The notes under the pieces are model-generated. The model saw only the letters and a program-made list of their open reading frames with translations, was not told where the DNA came from and did no database searches. A program made the position numbers and the translations under genes. A stretch of 64,000 bases of DNA, taken from contig JASANC010001184.1 of assembly GCA_030248135.1 (NCBI GenBank), positions 62,001-126,000 of the forward strand, in the 5' to 3' direction. Source of the stretch: Theristus sp. LFF4_11 (taxonomy: Eukaryota; Nematoda; Chromadorea; Monhysterida; Xyalidae). Shown piece after piece: positions 1 through 11,800 of this stretch (position 1 is the stretch's first letter; each line of letters begins with the position of its first letter).

Positions 1-17
1 CAATCTGCTGCTTTGCT

Positions 18-190
18 TTCTGCGACGCAATGCGTTTTGCAGGCGTGGCGACCAAATTCAATGCGTGCGTCACGCGGCACATTCAAAAATAGACGCGATC
101 GCATCTCTAATATAGTGGCATCACCACTTTTGCACTCCGGCGTCACGCAAGAAACATTTTGTCCTATTATGCGCACATTGAGTCGCAGAA
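18..190. mobile_element. MITE-like inverted-repeat element (TTCTGCGAC family), copy 1
   Basis: The left end TTCTGCGACGCAATG and right end CATTGAGTCGCAGAA are near-perfect inverted repeats about 173 bp apart with no coding content. The left subterminal part (TGCGTTTTGCAGGCGTGG) matches the element at 35561-35740 (TGCGTTTGCAGACGTGG), indicating a dispersed family. No clear target duplication. Confidence 0.55.
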
Positions 191-285
191 CTAAATAAAA
201 AAGAAAATTAACCAGGCCAACGAATGACGAATGCTGATGCAAAAGGCCACCGAATCAGCGATGTGAACTGCCTGCCTTGTCTCAC

Positions 286-3200
286 CCTGCCCTGAGCGAC
301 GAGTTCCCGCTGTGCAGCGCTGGCCGCCCGCACCAGTGCCTCAACAGCGGTCGCGATTGATTTGGCCGCCTCCAAGATCTGTTCGTCAAAGTTCAGCGAT
401 TCATCGGCAAGCTGCAAAGAAATGAGTTTCATTGGCGTTGTTTTGCATCGATATTCATGTTGTGTATTACGCCACCATGCTATATTTGCTACCATCATAC
501 CACCCAATCAAGCAATCCATCAATTCGTTCAGTCAAACAGCTAATAGGTGACAAGATAGATACTATCTCCAAACCCGAATTCTGCGAATTACAGTTATTT
601 AATTGAGACAATAAAAAAGAATACGCATTTGCTCATTTTTTCGATCCCTTCCGCACACATGCCTACAACACGACACACAAATGGAGACAACAACGAGGCA
701 TGCAAAGGCACAGCAAACCGAGCACAGCATCGCACACGCACGCACGCACACGCACATCCAATTACTTACGCGATCACGCAGCCGTGGTAGTACGGTCAGA
801 ATACAGTCGCAAGTCGGATAGGATTTGGGATAAACTTGTAGAAGCTACTCGCGGGTGTTGTGTGGTGGTCAAATATCGAAGTATATGAATGAATAGTCAT
901 TGGTAAAAGTGTTCACGACACATGTAGCGTAATAGGAGGCGAAATCGGTCGCAGGAAGTTGGAAGTGAAGAAATTGTGTGCGCCCATAAAGAGACAGACA
1001 CGTCGACGAAGAAACATATTGCACAGTGCTGATTTAAAGTGTGATTGGCGGAAAAGAAAGATCTTTTTGTGGCACTTTTATGTCACTTTGAAATGGCTAA
1101 ATGGTCATTGCATTGATGAGTGATTGAGCTGTTTTCCCGAAAATTCCAAGCTCACCAATCGCGCGTGGATATGTCTGATATCTGGGTGCATCACAAATCA
1201 ACGAAACACTGTTATTCCTTATTCCGACCCAAGAATACCAAACATATCTACGCGAAATCGTGTCCGTGGTGGAATCACGGTCAGATGATAAAGTGCTGCG
1301 TTTTGTTGAGCTGCAAGAAAAAGCTGAAAGTTCTGAGAAACAAAAAGAAATTGCAGTGGAAATTTGAAAAGCAGCGCAGTGGTACGTCGTTTGATCAGCG
1401 GCAGTCAAATCGTTGAAATGCGTTCAGATGATTGATGGTGGCGTCCAGCGCGATGCGTGCTCTGCAACGACGCCGACGGACACGTGCGCCCCATGCTGCT
1501 GCGCCCCGTTCGAGCACTCAACGTGCGCGCGGCACCTGGCGCTCAGGCACTCACCCGCAACGCTATGGCAAAACACAACATGGACGATGGGGTTCATGCA
1601 ACACGAATACAGCACACGAAAACACACCGACACCAAAAAGCTATTGGACACTTGCCTTCAGGTGTTGAAATTTTTTTGTTTAAAACGATCATTTCCGAAA
1701 ACACACAACACTAAGCTACATCCAGAATCAATCCATCACATCCACATCACACCGCACAGCACACACGGCATGCATGGAAAGAGCTGTGAAGCAGGCAGCC
1801 GCATGTCATGCTGCGGCCCTGTGTGCAAACCTTCGGTCGCGGGCGTGGTTTCAAGGACGAGAGTTTCTTAGCGGCAGCCTCGATCGAGCTCGCCGCGCCG
1901 AGCAGTTCGTTCTCGGCGATCACGGTCGGGTCGGACGGGTCGACCCAGTCGGCGCCCTTCAGCAGTTCACTGTGCGCCATCAACTCCGTGACGGACTGCG
2001 CGATCACACGCGACACCTGCGCCAGCAGCTGACGTGACTCGTCGCCCGGCTTCAGCACGGCCAGTTGCACCGCTTGCAGCAGATCGCGCACCTGGCAATG
2101 GAGGCAGCTCAGACAGAACGGTGCAGTGCTTGCGAGCTGAGTGCGCGCATTATGCACGCACCCGCTGCAACCAATCAGCGTCACGGAAGTGCACGGACAC
2201 GCTTCCGTCGACAACAGCGCTCTGCACTCCCTGGCATCCGTCTTACCGGCGGCGCTGAACCATTTTCACGAAGTTTGCTTGGCAAGCAACCATGCAACTA
2301 GCGGCCACTTGTCACGTGACGATGGATGGTGCCGCAAGCAATCAGCGCGCAGCCAGCCACCGTGGCAGCAGTGGCCGAATGCCCCAGTCCGTGAACGACC
2401 TTCATTGCGACATCCCTTCCAGCGTCCATGCATCGGTATCGTGCGTCCGGCGACTCTGCCGTGTACGCACAGGCCTTGGTCACCATCAGCAGGTCGCTGA
2501 CGGCCTTGCGCGCAAAGTTCGCAGCACCGATGACGTCGTCCTGCGAACGGGACTGCCCGGCAAAGACGCACTTCGACGTGACCTCGGTGATCGGCCGGCC
2601 GACGTGCGCCAGCTCCTCAGCATGCATCGGTCGTGCCGGCTTCTCGGACGAGTCGTAATGCTGCGAACAGGAGAACACTGCAGTGGCACAACAAAACTGC
2701 ACGACACCTGTGAGAAGCAGTTACACGCGAATCGCTCATGCTTCTGCAAGCAAGCAGCGAACACAACTCAAATTAACCAATCAATGAAGTGTGCTCGAAT
2801 GTCATAACCATTGTTCAATAGTAAAGTCCTAGTCTTAAGATAGTACACTTTGTTACATGCTGCGTCGTATTGTAAAATTGTACCAAACACGCACGAAACA
2901 TCATGCGCTGCTGAAATATCGCCTGTTGGCAACCGGTTTTGTGGTTTTCATAAGTTAGAAATGAAAAAACCTATTGAACTGCATGGCTGCACCTTGATCT
3001 CCTGACCAATCGCCTCAATAGCAGCCTCCAACGCCCGGTTGCCGCGTTGATTTGCGTCTTCCACCGTTTTCACGGTCTTCAGCAGGCTCATCACATTCGT
3101 TACCATTTGCTGAAGTTGACAAAATTGATTGACCATCAGTTCACTTGAAATGCAAAGGAGCACGCAGAAGAGAGTTCGAGAAGTGTGGGGGTTTTAATAT

Positions 3201-5847
3201 AAAATTTGAAAAAATCATCCGTCACAAAATTTTAATTTTAACGCCATCCTGCGGTGCAAACGATATAGACCGACGTTTTCTGAGTTGGGCAGTTTTCTTT
3301 TTGAGACTTCTTCAAAAAATACTTTTAAGCTTTCGTAATAAAGACAGTGGAAAAAGAAAGTTGATGTCAGTCAGTTCACTCACTGCACACTTGTGTTAGC
3401 TGGTCACACACAACACTATTATGTTTGGAAACGACAGCTGTAAGCAAAGTGTGCTTGTTGGAGAAGTCCGAGATTCGATTAGTCGTCAATCAATCAGGGC
3501 GAGTGACATGGAAACGGAAAACAGAAGAAAAGAAAAAGTCACGAGAGCGTTTGCGAACGGAGCCCTTTTGTGTGGCGCACCTTAGCGGCGTCGCGCAACG
3601 AGCCCATCGCGGGGTCATTGTACGATTTGCCACTTGCGTTTTTTGTCGCCTGAATCAGGGTGGACAGTGCGGCGGCCACATCCTTTACTGCGTTGATCAC
3701 CAACACCTAAACGGCAATGTTATCTATCGCATTTGCTGTTAGTGTTTTGCGGCAGAAATTACGTCCTCCTCTTTTCTGTTTTTTTTGTTATTTGCTTTTG
3801 GACTAACGAAAATTAGCGACTTCAGTTGTTGGTTGCTTTTTGACATGAAAGGAACTTGGCACAAAATCACGATTAAAAACTTTTGTTCATTAACCACCGT
3901 CTGGTGAATTTCTGAGGCTGACAATTAGAACGAAAAAATGTTCACGCATGCGAGTCAATGGCGAAAATGGTCAATCGGGTTTCGGAATAAAAAATGTAAT
4001 ACACAATACAAAATTCATGCTTCCTGACAAAAAAACGTAAAAACTGAACAAAACTAAATATAAGCGCACACTCAAGCAGCAACAAAAAAATTGTACACAT
4101 TATTTTTGGACAAACTCAGCGCGGCGTTCCAGCGACAATAAACGACCCGTTTACATGTTGAAAAAACGCAAAGTAAAAACACTGAAAAACACAAACTCGG
4201 CCGATTCACCATTTTCGGGCATCGACTCACAAATAATAAAAAAACTGATTTTTCAAAACAAATTACCGTATTACCTCTATTAAACCCCCCCCCAAAATTA
4301 ACCCCCCCCAAAAATAAACCCCCACCCCCTCGACAAGTTTCCAAATAACCCCCCCCCCCCCCCCAAAAATAATCCCCCATGGGGGATTATTGAAACCTGT
4401 TTGAAACACATACCCAGCGAATTCAGTGGCTGGTTGCAGTGAAAATGATGAAATTGTGCTACCAAACGCCCCAAATGGATGAGTTAATGGTAATTTCATT
4501 ACAAAAGGCTGTTGTAAAAGGAAATTTCTATGTAGAATAGAAGTTTTTGCGACTTCCTTCCTGCCATGGAAGGTATTTTTGCCATTTTGCCCACTCCTAA
4601 AAATGGTTTCCAAATAACCCCCCCCCCCAAAAAAAATAAAGCCCCCCCCCAAAAAATAAACCCCCACCCCCAGAAGTCGCTGAAGAAATAAACCCCCATG
4701 GGGTTTATTAGAGGTAATACGGTACCTGAAAAGTTTTCACTCAGAAATTCACGACTGCTGAATGTCAAGTTTGCGCAGTTTACCTGTCCCTCCGAGTTGT
4801 TCGAGCCGAGCGCAGCGGCGCCACATTTCACGACATCGGACAGGTTGACGATGGTGCGCACGGCGTTCTGCGCGGCCACGGCCAGCTGCTCCTGGCTGGA
4901 CGCTGCACCGGACACCAGCGCCTTCGTGTCCTCCACCAGAGCCTTCGCCGTCTTCAGGATGCCTTCCCTGGAAAATCGCTTGGTTCGTCTGCATTATGCA
5001 AATTTTGTATTGCTGTGAATTGGGCGAAAGGTTTCGAATAAAATTTCATCGTTAATCGTGATAACTTTCCAAGCGCCATTTCACGTTGCTCGTTTGGTGT
5101 GACCGAGCAATATGCGCCGATGATGATGATCACGAATGTGCTGAGTCGCAGACAGCACAGTGCAGCAGTACCAAGCAGCAAGCAACAGGCGTCGCACCTG
5201 TGGTCTCCAAATTGGTCAGCCGAGTTCTCCGGGTTGAGCGTGCCAGCGGTGGCGAACATGATCGTTGTGTCGAGGTCACCAATGATGCCGCTGACCGTTG
5301 ACGCTGCATTGATGCACGCCTGTGTGCCGCGGCTGCCTGCTTGCAACGCTGCTAACACTGCTGCCACCTGAGCGCACAAACATTTACTTCGTTACTCAAC
5401 TGAACAGCGTTTCCCCGCTGCATTCAGGCGAAACCAGAGCGTGTAGCACAAAATAGTGTCATGGTTGTAATGCACGCTCCAGTTTCGCCTGAACGCAGGT
5501 GGCAGGATGCAGTTTCGAAATCCAACGTAGCACGTTGACTGAGTACCCCAGCACAAGATAAACTCTGTGGGTAATTCACAATATTCTTCGAAAAGCATTT
5601 CGTGTGCATCGATCGCAGTGAGCGTGCACACCTTTGTCTTCGCGACTTCAGCGGACGCCGTCAGCTCATTGTGTGCGTACATATCGTCTGGGTTCGCCCG
5701 TCTGGCGCCAGCACGTTTCACGAGATCGATGCAGGCACTGCCCAGCTCCTGCACGGCCGATCGGATGCGCTGTGCCACGGCGGCATCGCTCGTAGACGCA
5801 CAAATCAAACGGCAATCGTCCGCCAAACGAGCGTAGTGCTTCGACAG
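286..5847 (-). CDS. talin rod, R11, R12 and start of R13, exons 34-41
   Basis: Exons: 5632-5847, 5198-5367, 4784-4967, 3581-3706, 2993-3109, 2400-2660, 1831-2091, 286-411 (residues 1913-2399). Landmarks: LAALQAGSRGTQACINAAS, DLDTTIMFATAGTLNPENS, VLVINAVKDVAAALSTLI, MVTNVMSLLKTVKTVEDAN, SQDDVIGAANFARKAVSDLL, WVDPSDPTVIAENELLGAA. The exon at 3581-3706 is too short and internal to show as a Met-initiated ORF but has a TTAG acceptor, an AAG|GTGCGC donor and correct phase. The splice donor after position 286 (GTGAGA) shows that at least one more exon lies off the left edge. Confidence 0.92.
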
Positions 5848-8800
5848 CTGCACAAACCAACACTATTGGCATTTTTTATAGTTTTGAACGCATCGATAAG
5901 AAATCAGTGTTATGGTTGACTGACGCGACAATTCCAAATTACCGAAGTAACCCTGCGTTACTCAGATATGACAGAGGCGTTTTGAATTGTCGCATCAGTT
6001 ATCAAACTAATTGCCTCTCCACGTCTGCAAACGCATTCCGTCGCAGAACGAAAACAAAAGATAACACTTGTTGCTTTTTGATTATGATCATCATGTTTGC
6101 ATTCGGTTGCGTTGTGAGCACATGTCCTTCGGCGTGCTGCTTTCACTTGTAGCAATCGGCTTTGCTCACCAACGGGCGTGCCAAGTGCAGTGCACAGAGA
6201 GCCAATCAGCGTGGCTGACCAGCAAGCAGTCAAGCAATGTCAATGCAATACCTCGAGCGCCAACGGGCCGAGTGCGTGTGGGTCTGAGCAGCTCTTGTTG
6301 AGCAGCTCGGTGAGCACGTGCGAGATGTCCTTGCAGATGCGCACCATGCGCGTCTGGCAGTCGACGTACTCGGCCTGCGTGACGCCCTGAGAGAGCGGCT
6401 CGTCCGTCTTTGCGATCGCGCGCGACAACGCGTCAATCAGCGACGAGATGACGCCCGACTGACTGGCGGCCACCTGCACCGACTGCAGCAGCTCGGCGAG
6501 CGAGTCGCGCAGCGCCGTCGAGGAGTCGTCGATATGCGAGTGGTATTCGGTGGCCTGCAAGTGCGCTGCCACCTGTGCACTCGTTGCTTGACGCCCGTCT
6601 ACACTGACCTGTGCCGTGTGTGTGCGACGACACGACACGTCATCGGAGTTCCCGTCTTTCACAATGCTACCGTTCATAGACTCGAATGTATGAACGGCAC
6701 GGCATGTATTCTTGCATAATGCCGTCCATGGAAACGTGCTTTTGACGAAAGTCGACGTACGTCAGCACACATCAGTATGAACTGGCCTACACGTACCACT
6801 GTGTCAGGCCAGTTCAATATCGAAGTTTCTTGTGAAATCGATCACAGCACATCGATCGTTATGTTTACGGTCACATGTATGCTTTCAAAGATTGACGCCT
6901 TTCTTCATCATCGAGCACACCTGCCAACTGACCTTCGGATTGCCGCCGCTGTCTTTAGCGGCATACAACAGCTGCAGTTGACATTCCATGACGGTCTTGC
7001 ATTGGTCCAAGAAGCTCATCTGTTGTTTGCTGTTGTACGAACGCGACGCCGAACCGATGCAGCCGTCAACCATGGCGCCTGGCAATGTCAAAGACAACAT
7101 CGGTTCGTTTGAGTCTGCCGCCTTGCACGAACATCTTAGATTCAGTTCAGCTACTGTTTTTAATGCAAATGTGTTTCCCACCATAAAACTGCATGACGTC
7201 ATTGACACGATGTCCGAGATTCTCGGCCTCACGTTTCGCCGACCAGCAGAGCGGGTCGATGCGCTCGTGGATTTGGGTCGCTGACGAACTCGTCTGCTCG
7301 TAGAAGCCCTGAGGCGAAACATAAAATTGTTTAAAGATCGTTGAATAAAGTGACCAAAAATGAATCAAACCAGAACCACACTCGCTCCTTTGAGTAGACC
7401 ACTGAGTGTCTCCATACCACATGCTGTTCACGCAGTTTAGCGGAGTTTTTCATGCGTTTTGCGAATCAAAACGGATTGATGAATGGACGGATGGCGTTGT
7501 CAGACTCAGTAACTGTTGTGCACCTGTTCAGTTTTGTCGTGTCGCTGCGGCAGTGCCTGATTGATGGCAGCCATGGATGTTTGGTCGAGTGACTTGATGA
7601 GCATGTTGATCTGTTCGATCGCCTGGTCGCACTCCGTCTGCCCGGGCGCTTTGTCGCGGATGGCCGCGCACAGCCGCTTGATGGAGTCGGAGACGACCTT
7701 GGAGTTGTCCGCTAGTTGCTGCCAGATCTGTGGCGCCTTCGGCTGCCCGGCCAGTGCCTTCGCGGTTGTGATCATTGCACACGAACCGTCAAGCCTGCGA
7801 AAACCGGTCGTGGTCTCAATTTGGCGATTCGCATGAAATTTACGGATTCAGGTTTCTACATTGTTACTCGTACTGAACTTGACCTTACAACGCGTGAACC
7901 AAAATGACGTAAAGTGCGCTAAACAATGCGCTTGCCACGCATAGCAAACCGGGCTGATTCCTTTTCTTCACGTGAAAATACGTGAAGGAGTGAACCAAAC
8001 TAAAACATTTCGGTGCATGTGAATGACAAACGGTTCGTTTTTAAGAAATGACGTCATTTTAGTGTGACACGTTCGAATGAGGCCATAATACTGACATGTG
8101 TTGTCCAGCGTCAATGATGGGCCGTTGCGCCTGGCGTCCAGTGTCACTGATCTTTGCGGGCACACTTGCAAAATCAGGCGAATGCACAAACGCAGACAGA
8201 CTGTCCAACGGCGTCAATAGATCGCTGGCGTGGCGTGAGCACTGTGCTTTCGATTGGTCACTGCAGACAGCAAACAAACAAAAGTGACTGCCGTTGCGAC
8301 TGGATGATCGATTGGTCAACATGAACACATTCACCTTCACCAATCAATGAAAGACAGATCAGCACACAGTAACACTCACTCAAACTGAGTGTCGAGTTGT
8401 TTCACAGAGCCAATCAACGAGGCAGTGCTGGTGGCCAGATCGCGTGCGGAGTTGATCAAATGTCGTTTCGCAGCAGTGTTCGTCGTGCGATTCGACGCGT
8501 CACGGCACATGTTCGCCAGCGTGGACGTGTGACGCGCGATTGACGTCGCGTCCTGCCGTCGGCAACACAAACGATTCCATTAAGATTAATAGTGATATTC
8601 ACATTTTAAACTTAAGATGATTGATGCACCAGCCAACCAGCCAAGTTTCCCAGTTGTACCGCCGGCCAGTGCAAACTGGAAAACTGGTGAACTGGACAGC
8701 CAGTCACGAAGTTGCGAATTAGCGAAGTCTTGCTGTGGGCAGAACTAATCATTTATTGAAATACAGAAAATGAAAATGAAAACTGAACGGACATCCAAGA

Positions 8801-11800
8801 TCTGCTGCTGCGTGTAATGACCGGAGCGGATACGTTCGCAGGCCTCGCGGACGCCCTGTGCATTTCGTTCGAATTTGTACGAATCAATCAGGCCAGCACG
8901 ACCGGGTGTTGACGACGAATCACTGACACCGACAAGATAGGCCGCTTGTGCTGCGCCCTCCGCTAGGCCGCACACCGATTCGGCAACCTAAATGTGTCTA
9001 ATAGTGGCTGATGTTTTTGAATTCTGAAAATCAACGAACTGGCATTTCGTGGAGAACATTTGTGCGTGCAACTGGACTTGTACAACTAGTTACAACAGAC
9101 AACAGGCAGTTTGCATGTGCAACTGAATGGCTCCATGCAACCTGTGCTCATAGTACTTGCATTGAAGTTTCAGACTCTCCAGAAATGCCAATTTTGTCGC
9201 TTTCAGCAATGCAGTCACATCGCACCTGTCTGACACAAACGCAGAACTGATTCATGTCTGTCTCCTTGATGTAGTGCGCAATGCCGGTCATGCCGTCGCC
9301 AAGGTGTTTCGATTTGTCGGTGACCATGTCGAGGCAGTCAAAGTACGACAGATCATTGACGGGCGTCACGGGGTGGTCGAGCAGGTGACGCACGGCCTGG
9401 ATCAGACGCAGCGCGTTGTCGCACTCCTTCTGCCACGGCGCCCCGCTCATGCACACGTCAATCAGGTGGTTGATGGACTCGGTGACTGTCCTGCAAATGG
9501 TGGCCGCTGCACTGAAACATATGCTCAAACGCAGCTACTTGTGTTGCTCGCACTGACTTCGCGGCCTGCGTCAGTTGTTGCTTGAGGCTGGCGTTGTTTG
9601 GATCGGCCGAGCTGGACTTCAGATTCTGCAGCAGGCGACTCGACTCGAACGAAACTGAACGCAGCCCGTCAACCATTTCCAGTCGAATGTTAGGATCCTA
9701 CAAAAAAGCGTTTTTTTATAGAGCCATTAAAAATGAAGTAGTGCAAGTTTCGCAATGAATAATGCAAATCGGCACGATTGATAAACTCAAGGTCAATTGC
9801 ATTTGCAACTGACTTTCTGATGCGAGACCATCTCAAGACAACACGAGTGGAACGATTTGTAGGAGGAGAGGTAATTGTTGACGGCCTCTTTGAGCACGGG
9901 CGCCGGTTGGCCGACACTCGAGACGAGACGCGACGTCGCATCGCCCAACGTCGACGCTCGACGCATCAAGTCGTCTTGCACTTCGTTGTAACTCCGGGTG
10001 CTCATCGGGATCTGTGTGCGATAAGCGGCATTCATGAACGCAGTACTTAGTGATGCGTTGCTGTACAGTAACACAGCTGCGCGTTAATAAATGCTGCTTC
10101 ATGAATGCTACTTTAGAACGACTTTGATGTAAATCACAACAAAACGCACAAGGCATACAATCACTCAGACAGCTAGTGAACTGTTTGAAAATCACCTGAT
10201 CAATGGAGAGATTTCTGATGAGCAGCTCAATGGCGGCAATGGCAGCGTCGATGTCCTGTTGGCCTGGCAGACAATTCAGGCAGTCCCTGAGCGCAGCACT
10301 GACAGCCTTGGCCGAGGTGGCCAGTTGCTCCTGCGACTCGCGCGTCGGCTGCTTCAGAGTGACACGCACTTGCTCGAACATACGCAGCGAGTTCTGCATC
10401 ACCGAGCGACCACTGCCGATCAGTCTGCGCAAACGGTGTTCGGGGTTTGGTGTCTTCATGATACGTGCAATAGAGTGCGCATACTGTGTAAATAACAAAG
10501 TGCCTTCGTCTGTCGTTCGTCCAACACCAACCTCCTTCGATCGACGTCGTGTCGCGTTGCACTGAGTCCATGAATGCCGGATGTCAACATGCGCAGATCG
10601 TCCGCAGCATCGCGGGCGCTGCTGCCTAAAAGCATAAAAAGTGCATTTGAGTTTGTGGAGAGCCAAGCAAGTGCTGGTGAGCTCGGTCAATGTGAGCGCA
10701 TTGCAGTCGACTGTAAACGGCCGCCTTTGAATCGGGCTCACTGATTGGCGCATCATGCACAGCCACTGAGCATGCCAGATTGCTCACCGGTGTAGTGTGC
10801 GTCGCCGGCAGCAGCGGCCGAGAGCATCTGCGCCATCGCACCGCCGACCGTGCGACACGCCTGGTTCAGCTGCACCATCGACGCCTCGCTCGTTTCACCC
10901 GGCAGCGCCGTCAGCGTGCCACTGGACGCAGACTGCTCAAATTGACCGAGCTCTTGGTCGAGACCACGCGTGACCTGCAGTTTGGTGTAGCGGTGACAGT
11001 TTGCAACACCTAAAGATTACTAATGAAGGTGCACTTAATGGGCGACCATGTTGAATGAACAAGAGCAGCAAAAAACGAGCTTCATCTCGACTTCATACAC
11101 TACAGTGCTAGTCTGACGTCTGCAAACAGTGTCACTGTTTTTTACAGAGAATGTCGCACAGCCACAACACACCAGCACAGATGGTATGATCTATCACAGG
11201 AGCGCGCGTGTGCCCGTGTGCGCACGTGCGTGCTTGTCTGTGCCAACAGAGTGCAGCAGTTTACCTCAATGGCATACTCGAGTTCAATGCTGCTGCACGC
11301 GTGCTGTGCGTGCGTGAGCGCCACCCTGAGCTCCGCCAGTGTCTCTGCCAATTGTTGACTCGTCTGCGACAGATTCATTTGCGCCGACTGGTCGCTGACG
11401 TTCGGTGCGGCCGCACGCGATGAGTTCACGAGTCGTTGGCACGGGTCAAGCGTCTCAGAGCACACGCGCACCAGTTCTGCGTGGGCGAGCACCTGAAACT
11501 GGCAACACCAATCGACACTGACTGACATGACACAATGCGCTCTTGTGAAAATGCTCAGCTGCACAATTCGGTAATACACGGATACCTCGTCAAAGACAGC
11601 CAATTTTGAAATGTCATTTTTTGTAACACTTTGAGCGGATTTACGTCGTTCGATTGTCAAGGACAGATCGAAATGCCATTGAGTGCAGAGTTCGTTCTCA
11701 TTCACGCATGCTAACAACAAACGGCTAGCTACAAGCGAGCGCGACATGCCTCGTCCCTGGGCGAGTGCGCCGCCTGGCTGTGCCGGATGGAGCTGATGAC

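Noticed and set aside
4072..4667. Gly/Tyr/Phe-rich minus-strand ORFs
   Set aside because: Product of poly-C tracts in the inverted-repeat element of talin intron 36.
9833..10756. 307-codon minus-strand ORF
   Set aside because: It is a read-through of a talin exon in the correct frame (LIGSGRSVMQ...) joined to intron sequence and out-of-frame neighbouring exons.
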